From an uncultured Eubacteriales bacterium (GTDB lineage Bacteria; Bacillota; Clostridia; Oscillospirales; Acutalibacteraceae), in contig ONWI01000078.1 of NCBI GenBank assembly GCA_900321515.1, positions 1 through 6,479 on the forward strand: DNA of 6,479 nt, written 5' to 3'. Positions 1-6,000 of the stretch are shown here, in pieces. How positions within the stretch are numbered: position 1 is the stretch's first letter; each line of letters opens with the position of its first letter. Made by a program: the position numbers and the translations under genes. The notes under the pieces were generated by a model that worked only from the letters and a program-made list of their open reading frames with translations, ran no database searches and was not told the origin of the DNA.

Positions 1-110
1 ATAGCAAAAGCAGCATATTTTTAGAGTGTAATTTTCACGTTACAAATAGTTCAAATACCGTCAACCCACGTATTTTAGGCATTTATGAGAAGAATGATTA
101 AAAAATCTAT

Positions 111-128
111 CAAATATTGCAAATATTA
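111..128. repeat. Tandem 9-bp direct repeat in upstream region
   Basis: Two adjacent copies, CAAATATTG and CAAATATTA, differ only in the last base. They sit about 100 bp before the -35 element of the plus-strand promoter. Each copy contains the self-complementary AATATT. They could be a regulator site or simply low-complexity AT-rich DNA. Confidence 0.4.
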
Positions 129-148
129 TATTAATAATTGCCGCATCA

Positions 149-160
149 ACATCGTGATGT
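149..160. promoter_or_regulatory. Short inverted repeat, possible operator
   Basis: The arms ACATC and GATGT are separated by GT. An overlapping second pairing, CATCA (144-148) with TGATG (155-159), is also possible. It lies about 54 bp before the -35 element. Neither strand shows a U-tract placed for a terminator. The arms are only 5 bp, so chance is a real alternative. Confidence 0.25.
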
Positions 161-213
161 GTAAAAAAAACGTAAACTTCCCTCAATAACCCCAAACTTG
201 TGACGAATATCGG

Positions 214-242
214 TTGACTAAAGAGATCAGATATTTTATAAT
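214..242 (+). promoter_or_regulatory. Sigma-A type promoter of the polysaccharide co-polymerase gene
   Basis: The -35 box TTGACT (214-219) and the -10 box TATAAT (237-242) are separated by exactly 17 bp. The -35 matches consensus at five of six positions and the -10 at all six. Transcription would start near 249, giving a leader of about 20-30 nt before the gene. A short inverted repeat (ATATT at 231-235, AATAT at 240-244) overlaps the -10 box. It could be an operator or simply AT-rich sequence. Confidence 0.85.
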
Positions 243-260
243 ATAGTTTAAACTTCATAC

Positions 261-266
261 GAAGGA
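261..266 (+). promoter_or_regulatory. Shine-Dalgarno site with ambiguous start choice
   Basis: GAAGGA is the only good ribosome site in the leader. It lies 2 nt from the in-frame GTG at 269 and 14 nt from the in-frame ATG at 281; neither spacing is usual. It lies 7 nt, an ideal distance, from an out-of-frame ATG at 274. The annotated start of the downstream gene is therefore uncertain. Confidence 0.6.
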
Positions 267-268
267 AT

Positions 269-1744
269 GTGAAATGGCAAATGAATTCAAATACTAACTT
301 TGCGGAATACCTGAAGCTCTGTGCCAAGAGAATGTCAGTGCTTGGACTGCTTATAGCTATAGTATTTCCCGTGGTGCTTATCGCCACAAAAATAGCCACT
401 CCCGTCAGGTACACCCTGACCGGCACCATCCGTGTGCAGTCCGACGTGATGGGAGAAAGCATCGCCGATCAGTACAATATTTCAGAATTGTCATGTTCGG
501 CTGCGCTCACGTCAATTTCGCTCATAGACAACAGCGACACGGTCCGCAAGGCGCTCATTGACAGCAAGATGAAAAGCGATAATCCCGCGGAATTTCAGAA
601 GAGAGTCACTGTTACACAGATAAACAATTCAAACGTCCTCCAGATCGTAGTTGTATTTGACTCGGACGCAACACTCGGCGAAACCTTTATGGCAAACCTT
701 ATGAAGGAATCCGACGTTGTCATCAAGGAAACATTCGCAATGTCAAACCCATCGTTTTCCGGAGCCAAAGAGGACGCCGGACGTGTCACTGACATCAACA
801 GCCCGTGGCTCATTTCATTCGGAATGGCACTTGCCGCATCGGGGATAACCGCAGTATTGTTTTTTATCTACAACATATTCTCGTTCGCAGCCGACCGCAC
901 GCTGCGCAGCAGTTCCAAATTCGAGACGCTGACCCGTATTCCCGTGATCGCGGCGATCCCGCCGGTAGCGCGAATGATAGGAACAGAGCGCAGCATCAAT
1001 CAGGTAAGCAACGCCTACCGCGTGCTCCGCTCGACAATCAAGTATTCCCGTAAAGGCGTACGAACTATAGCGGTGTGCAGTCCTTCGCCCCGTGACGGAA
1101 GAACATCAGTCGCCATAGGTCTTGCGCAGTCGCTCGCTGACACTAACGCAATGGTGCTTCTCATTGAAGCCGACATGCACCGCCCCAGCATAAGCCGCGA
1201 ACTCCGCTTCGACCCGGTATTCGGTCTCGGCGACCTGCTCCTCGGCAAGGCGAACCTCGCCGCAACGATCAACAAGACATCCAACCGCAATCTCTATGTA
1301 ATAACAGCCGTCAACAACATCAATATGAACAGCATAGACGTCTGCGACCTGCTTGACAGCGATGTATTCACCGAGCTTTTAAAGGCAGTTGAGAGCCAAT
1401 TCGATTATGTCATAATCGACACTCCCGCCATCGAACTTCTGCCGGACGCCGCGGCTGTGGCGGGCAAAGTGGACGGCTGTCTGATAGTCGCTCAATACGG
1501 TCACACCAGAACCGACATGATGAAGTACGCAATCGATGTATTCGACTCGCTCGACTCAGAGGTAATAGGCATAGTCACAACCAACTCGCCAATCAGAAGC
1601 GGAGCGTTCGGATCGGTTTCACGCTATTACCGCAGCAGAAACAGCCACAGCGGAGACAGCATAATAACCACCCTGCTTGACAATTTCTTCGGAGTAGTGA
1701 ACATGATCCGCAGCAAGCTGCCCTCACAAAAAAACAAGAAATAA
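269..1744 (+). CDS. Polysaccharide co-polymerase (Wzz-type) fused to a degenerate BY-kinase domain
   Basis: This 491-residue membrane protein resembles Wzc/CapA-CapB proteins, which control chain length and export of extracellular polysaccharide. Residues about 23-45 and 179-205 are membrane helices that bracket an extracytoplasmic Wzz-like domain of about 130 residues. Residues about 240-450 form a cytoplasmic BY-kinase (MinD-like P-loop) domain. Walker B is intact (YVIIDTP, 380-386). Walker A reads SPSPRDGRTS (271-280), with Arg278 where the family has Lys. Walker A' reads LLIEADMHRP (297-306), with Glu300 for the first Asp and His304 for the usual Arg. The ExxRxxR oligomerisation motif has Asn248 for Glu but keeps Arg251 and Arg254. 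The C-terminal tyrosine cluster is reduced to Tyr453-Tyr454. The start is GTG 269 or ATG 281; neither has ideal spacing from GAAGGA at 261-266, and ATG 332 just before the first helix is possible. The family assignment is firm. Loss of kinase activity is inferred. No other polysaccharide genes are visible in the window. Confidence 0.85.
   Translation: MKWQMNSNTNFAEYLKLCAKRMSVLGLLIAIVFPVVLIATKIATPVRYTLTGTIRVQSDVMGESIADQYNISELSCSAALTSISLIDNSDTVRKALIDSKMKSDNPAEFQKRVTVTQINNSNVLQIVVVFDSDATLGETFMANLMKESDVVIKETFAMSNPSFSGAKEDAGRVTDINSPWLISFGMALAASGITAVLFFIYNIFSFAADRTLRSSSKFETLTRIPVIAAIPPVARMIGTERSINQVSNAYRVLRSTIKYSRKGVRTIAVCSPSPRDGRTSVAIGLAQSLADTNAMVLLIEADMHRPSISRELRFDPVFGLGDLLLGKANLAATINKTSNRNLYVITAVNNINMNSIDVCDLLDSDVFTELLKAVESQFDYVIIDTPAIELLPDAAAVAGKVDGCLIVAQYGHTRTDMMKYAIDVFDSLDSEVIGIVTTNSPIRSGAFGSVSRYYRSRNSHSGDSIITTLLDNFFGVVNMIRSKLPSQKNKK
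274..297 (+). other. Possible 7-codon leader peptide overlapping the kinase-like gene start
   Basis: An ATG at 274 opens a reading frame encoding MANEFKY and ends at TAA 295-297. It is out of frame with the large gene starting at 269 or 281. Its ATG has the best spacing (7 nt) from the only good Shine-Dalgarno site. It could be translated as a regulatory upstream frame, with the main gene initiating at 281 or reinitiating at the ATG at 332. It may equally be chance; no protein signal supports it. Confidence 0.25.
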
Positions 1745-1746
1745 TT

Positions 1747-2010
1747 CTATTCCTTTTTCGCTGAATTAATTACTTCGCCGATTTTTGACATAATGTAATC
1801 ATAGCCTTTGCTGCTGTGTGGAATGAGGCATTTCATGCAGCTCTTCACACCGTCCGGCAGATATTCGTAATTCCCGCCGCATTTATCTCCCAGAGCATAG
1901 AGCGGACAGTAGCAGAACAGGCAATTGAAATCTTCATCGCCTCCCTTATGGCAAGGGAAATACTCACATTCCGTATTTGAAAAAAATCTATAGCTGTTTG
2001 ATCCATCCAT
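1747..2010 (-). CDS. Cysteine-rich small domain protein
   Basis: This 87-residue soluble protein matches, from memory, the cysteine-rich small domain family (Pfam zf-like, PF04071). Members occur alone or attached to cobalamin-related proteins; the family's biochemical role is not established to my knowledge. Eight cysteines (15, 20, 30, 33, 35, 44, 58, 61) plus His21 and His65 are arranged as CEYFPCH, CLFCYC, DKCGG and CMKCLIPH. They suggest binding of a metal or a metal cluster, which is inferred. The domain fills the protein from residue about 5 to 75. The ATG at 2010 is supported by GGGAG (2025-2021) about 10 nt upstream. It appears to be the last gene of the minus-strand operon, but a hairpin with a T-run (2029-2075) sits just before its ribosome site and no promoter is visible between them. 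Its stop codon is 2 bp from the stop of the convergent plus-strand gene. No cobalamin gene is nearby. Confidence 0.85.
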   Translation of the reverse strand: MDGSNSYRFFSNTECEYFPCHKGGDEDFNCLFCYCPLYALGDKCGGNYEYLPDGVKSCMKCLIPHSSKGYDYIMSKIGEVINSAKKE

Positions 2011-2028
2011 AATAAATTATCTCCCGCA

Positions 2029-2075
2029 AAAATATCCGAGACATGCTTTTTCAAGAAGTATGCCCCGGATATTTT
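2029..2075. terminator. Bidirectional hairpin between yihY-like and Cys-rich genes (terminator or attenuator)
   Basis: Perfect 10-bp outer arms AAAATATCCG (2029-2038) and CGGATATTTT (2066-2075) enclose an inner stem (about 2042-2050 with 2054-2062, including G-U pairs) and a 3-nt loop. Three mismatched or weakly paired positions on each side separate the two stems. The A-run at one end and T-run at the other make it terminator-like on both strands. On the minus strand it lies 18 nt after the YihY-family stop and only a few bases before the GGGAG ribosome site of the Cys-rich gene. On the plus strand it is the first plausible terminator after the kinase-like gene and is followed by a T-rich tract. 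It could be a partial terminator, an attenuator or a 3'-end-stabilising structure. Confidence 0.7.
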
Positions 2076-2092
2076 GATTATTTGATTTGATT

Positions 2093-3040
2093 TTATTTTG
2101 ATTTATTATTCTTTCCCGCGTCATCAGAAGAAGCTGCCTGACCTGAACTCCTGTCATCGCTGAGATGGGCGAGCTTCCATCTTGTCCTGCGGTATAAGCG
2201 TGAGGCTATCCTGCGATATGTGCTGTTCCACGCGACATTGATTTCAGCGCCCACCAGCATAATGAACATGCAGAAGTAAAGCCACAGCATAAGCAGCACA
2301 ACGGCGGTCAGACTTCCGTAGACATTGGCGTAATTCGCGAAATTTTCGATGTAATATGCATACAGATAGGAAAACGTAGTCCAGCCCACCGCGCTCACCA
2401 GAGCGCCGGGAAGCTCCTCCATAACGGTAGACTTGCGGTCCGGAACGGCAATATAGCTTATCACGAAAAACAGCACAAGCACCCCGAATCCAAGCAGCCA
2501 TCTGATGCCGTTGGAAATAATGGCGACATGATTCGCGGCAAAAGGAAGGTAATTCATAAGCGCGTGATAAATGCTTTTGCCAAATACCAGCACACCGAGA
2601 GCCGCTATTATCATAATGAGAAACACAAGCGTATACAGTATTGCAAGAGACCTCATGCGGATATATCCGCGTGTCTCCTTTATGGAATAAGCGGCAGTGA
2701 GTCCGAGCATGATGGAGTAAATGCCTGTAGAGGACGACCATACGGCGGTAATGGCTGAAATGGAAATCACCATGTTTGACGAGTTGTCAATAATCTCCTG
2801 AAGCATGGTCTGTACGAACGCATTTACGTCGTCAGGGAGAAAGCTGATCCGGATAATCGGTACGCCTCCGCTGAAATACGGAAGGAATCTCAGCATTGTC
2901 AGCAGCAGCATAATCATCGGAAAGGCGGAGATTATTATGAAAAACGCTGCCTGTGCGGAATATGCGCTCACTGAATCATCCATAATGTCCTTTACCAGCT
3001 CGCCGATGGCCTTGCCGGTCTTTTTAAGCAGCTTATTCAT
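2093..3040 (-). CDS. YihY/BrkB-family integral membrane protein
   Basis: This 315-residue protein belongs to the YihY/BrkB family, once annotated as ribonuclease BN. That enzyme identity was later assigned to a different protein, so no RNase role should be assumed; members are generally treated as membrane proteins of uncertain, possibly transport, function. About six membrane helices are visible near residues 29-55, 90-118, 131-155, 175-199, 208-230 and 241-266. The family hallmark near the last helix is present (YGSLTAVVLLMLWLYF, 241-256, then GAEINVAW, 264-271). The N-terminal amphipathic stretch and the Ser/Asp/Lys-rich tail (291-315) are typical of cytoplasmic ends. The ATG at 3040 has a strong GGAGG site (3051-3047) 6 nt upstream. 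Only 20 bp separate it from the stop of the diguanylate cyclase gene, so the two are very probably co-transcribed. Confidence 0.92.
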   Translation of the reverse strand: MNKLLKKTGKAIGELVKDIMDDSVSAYSAQAAFFIIISAFPMIMLLLTMLRFLPYFSGGVPIIRISFLPDDVNAFVQTMLQEIIDNSSNMVISISAITAVWSSSTGIYSIMLGLTAAYSIKETRGYIRMRSLAILYTLVFLIMIIAALGVLVFGKSIYHALMNYLPFAANHVAIISNGIRWLLGFGVLVLFFVISYIAVPDRKSTVMEELPGALVSAVGWTTFSYLYAYYIENFANYANVYGSLTAVVLLMLWLYFCMFIMLVGAEINVAWNSTYRRIASRLYRRTRWKLAHLSDDRSSGQAASSDDAGKNNKSK

Positions 3041-3046
3041 CTCGCG

Positions 3047-3051
3047 CCTCC
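3047..3051 (-). promoter_or_regulatory. Shine-Dalgarno site of the YihY-family gene
   Basis: GGAGG on the minus strand lies 6 nt before the ATG at 3040, inside the 20-bp gap after the upstream stop codon. This fixes the start and supports efficient translation within a shared mRNA. Confidence 0.8.
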
Positions 3052-3060
3052 GTAAAACAA

Positions 3061-6000
3061 TTATCTCGAGCTTTCAGAATCGGGCTTCCAAACCCTGTAG
3101 TTGCGCTTGGTAGTTTTCTTGACCACATAGAGAGCGTCGTCAGCCTGTTTCATAGCTTCGTCTATGGCTTCCTTTGAGAATACATTCGCGGTGGAAATAC
3201 CGATCGAGCAGGAAACCCTGTTCTTGGGGTCTATCTTGAAATCCTTGCCCATCTTTTCCTTGAGCCTGGCCGCGAATCCGTCGGTTTCGTCCAATCTCTG
3301 ATAAATTGACTTGGCGACCTCCACGCCTTCCTCCTCGCTGGATTCAGTCAGCACAATAACGAATTCGTCGCCGCCGTAGCGTATGGCATAGCCCTTGTCC
3401 TTGGTAATCTGCTTGAATATTTCGGCAAACGACACAAGAATAACGTCGCCGATGGCGTGTCCGAAGGTATCATTATAGAATTTGAAGTTATCCAGGTCAA
3501 TATACAATACAGTTGTTGTAACATTGGGCGCGGATTCGTATTTTTTCATTTCTTCATTCAGCGTCTTAGCGAAGCCCTGTCTGTTGTAAAGACCTGTCAG
3601 CATATCGGTGACGGAGGTCTGTTCGAGCTGAACATTCATCTTTCTGATACGTTCCTGAGTCGCCAGACGGTTGAGAGCATCTACCAACTGATGGAACGCA
3701 ACACTGAATATCGTCAGGTCTCCGTCAAGGAAGAGCGAGAAGTTGTTGGCAAAATTATCGTGCATTTCCATAAGCGCCAGCAAAACGCTCTGCAGCTTGC
3801 CGTCCACGACAATCGGCACACCGATCATTGAAACAACCTTGTTTATGCCGAAAAGACCTATAAGATCCTTGTAATCATAGAATGATTTTTCAAGTCTGTT
3901 GGTCATGAATTCGTTCGGATGATGGATAAAGAAAGAGACCATGCCTTGCAGCATCTCAGGACTTGGATGATAATCCTTGTCGCAATAGATAAGATCAGCC
4001 TTGCCGTTCTCCACTCCGAGATAGATAATCTTGTCGGCGTTGTAATTGTTCTGGATAGAGTACATCGAAGTGTTGATAAGCGCTTTGACCTCGATATCAT
4101 CGTGATTCATAAGCTCCTGCCAGTTGGTGAGGAAGTCAATGCTCTTGTTCTTAAGTCTGAGCTGAAGCTCGGCGCCGACGCGTCGTGAAAGCTCTATTGC
4201 CTGTGAGGCGGAAATCTTTTTCAGACCAATTTTGTAATTCTTTTCCTCGAGGGGATTGCCTGTGAGTGCCGAATTGATACGCTCTATCTTGTCCTTGTAA
4301 TTATTCTTGGTACAAAAATCAAGGCAATCCTGAAGCAGTTCGTTGGCTTCGACGTGCCTGCCCTGTGCGCGGTAGAGATCAGCCTGCTCTATGGCAAAAA
4401 GCTCATACGCGAAGAACCACAGACCCTCGGTGCGCTTCAGATGGAAGTTGGCACGGTCGAAATTATGCTGCGCCTCGGCGAGACTGTCCTTGCGGGCTAC
4501 AAGACCTCTGTCAAAATAATAGAAAAACATATCGTCATCCCACAGGAAGTAGCTTGGCTCGCCCTCCGGGAATATGAGATGGTACAGAACAAGCTGCATT
4601 CTGTTGAGATAGAGCTGAGCGTTGTATTCGACTCCGAGCTTAATGAAGCAGAGAGCGATCATACCGTAGATCTTGGACATATTGCAAAGCTCAAGCTTAT
4701 TCTGATTGAGGTTCTTCATAATACGCACCGCTGTCACAAGCAGGTCGCAGGCGCTCTGGTAATCTCTTGCGAGCATGGCGTTTACAGCCATGTTGTAAAG
4801 CGATTCACCCATGTTTTCCGGCTTGCCGAGTTTGTACCATATTTCCATAGCGCTGTTGAAATATGCGTCGGCCTCATTGAACTGCTCACTTACAATGCGG
4901 TTGTAGCCCAGACCGTTATAGACATTGCCCATCTCGGTCAGGTTATCCTGCTTGCTGAGTATGACAAGGCTCTTCTTGTAGAAATGAACGACTGCGGGAT
5001 AATATCCGAAGCCCGATGAGAAGACCACGTTTTTCTTGAAGACTCTCAGCTTGACAGAATCGTTGCTGAGCATGTCGGCAAAATACATGCCTTTCTTATA
5101 GTGCTCGTGAGATTCACAGTATTCGGGATCGACATTGTAATAGCTTCTGTCGTTGCCGAAGCAGAAAAAATAGATGTACGCGAGATGATTGTAATAACCG
5201 TACTCCTCAGCTTTTTGAAGGAATTCGGGAGACGGTGTATAATCAATGTGCCACAGATAAACATTTATCCAGCTGCGGAACTTGACCATGCATTTCAGAA
5301 GGTCGGTCTTGAAAATCAGATATTCGTCTCCGTTTCTGACAGCAAAGTCTGCGCAGTCATCGGCGTACTTTTCAGCAAGCATATCCTGACCTGCGCTTGA
5401 ATGGCAAAGCGCCACAAGGTAAGTGTACTCAAAATTAAAGCGATCGACGATTTCATCATCTGATTTGGAACTGAGAATGCCCTTGCGCTCATCGCATATG
5501 GTAAGTGTCCTGGGATAATTTCCGGCTTTGAAGTTGGCGTCGCCATACAGTCTGAAAAAACGGTGCAATGACTCTTCACTTGCCGTCAGAGTGCCGCCGT
5601 CGAGAGCTTCTTTGATAATGTCACAATAATAGATCGCCTGAGTCACACAGCCGGTCTCAATCATGTTGTTTATCAGCACAAGGTATGTGTCGAAGGATTC
5701 GGAGACGGGAGTAAAGATGTCACTTTCATCCGTGGAATTATCCTTGTCCTCAAGACCCCAGTCCTGGATCATGTTCTTGCTTTCAAGTACCACCATGATG
5801 TCGTTTCTGATAGACTTGAGATAATCGGGCACGACAAACACTTCGTTTATTGTGCAGAGAAAGGCTAATTTGTTGTTCGGGTTCTGGGTGATCTCCTTGT
5901 AGAGAAACTCATATGTGGAGAACGAGGCAAGATGCACCTTATTGAGAACTATAAGAAGCGGCACTTTTTCGCAAATATAATTGAAAACGCCTATAAGTCC

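Larger units (their letters stand above)
1..213. other. AT-rich non-coding region upstream of the polysaccharide co-polymerase gene
   Basis: I see no credible gene here. Minus-strand reading frames crossing it lack a ribosome site and run into the opposite coding sequence. The stretch is much richer in A and T than the following gene. It holds a tandem 9-base direct repeat at 111-128 (CAAATATTG, CAAATATTA). It also holds a small inverted repeat at 149-160 (ACATC, two bases, GATGT), followed by a run of eight A at 163-170. These lie roughly 90-140 bases upstream of the predicted transcription start and could be regulator or UP-type sites, but nothing in the sequence proves it. No terminator of a preceding gene is evident. 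Confidence 0.6.

Noticed and set aside
249..268. Riboswitch or c-di-GMP aptamer ahead of the co-polymerase gene
   Set aside because: With the promoter at 214-242 the leader is only about 20-30 nt, too short for any known aptamer.
61..462. Minus-strand 133-residue reading frame crossing the upstream region
   Set aside because: Its first part is antisense to the co-polymerase gene and its last part is AT-rich non-coding DNA under a strong opposite promoter; no ribosome site or recognisable domain.
1729..1760. Possible terminator at the convergent junction (AGAA, four bases, TTCT, next to a run of seven A/T)
   Set aside because: The stem is only 4 bp and mostly A-U, too weak to call an intrinsic terminator on either strand.
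2011..2062. Possible promoter for the Cys-rich gene (TTGAAA on the minus strand inside the hairpin)
   Set aside because: The only -10-like sequence downstream is 14 bp away and poorly matched, and both boxes overlap the hairpin arms.
2073..2108. Repetitive T-rich tract with GATTT units
   Set aside because: Low-complexity sequence at the 3' end of the YihY-family gene and after the hairpin; no regular period or flanking structure to make it a repeat array.
2244..2741. Minus-strand 165-residue reading frame within the YihY-family gene
   Set aside because: A different frame of the same strand within a well-supported membrane protein gene; it has no family features.
4354..5019. Plus-strand 221-residue reading frame inside the diguanylate cyclase gene
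   Set aside because: It is fully antisense to the TPR region of a convincing gene. The translation has no recognisable domain and there is no good ribosome site.
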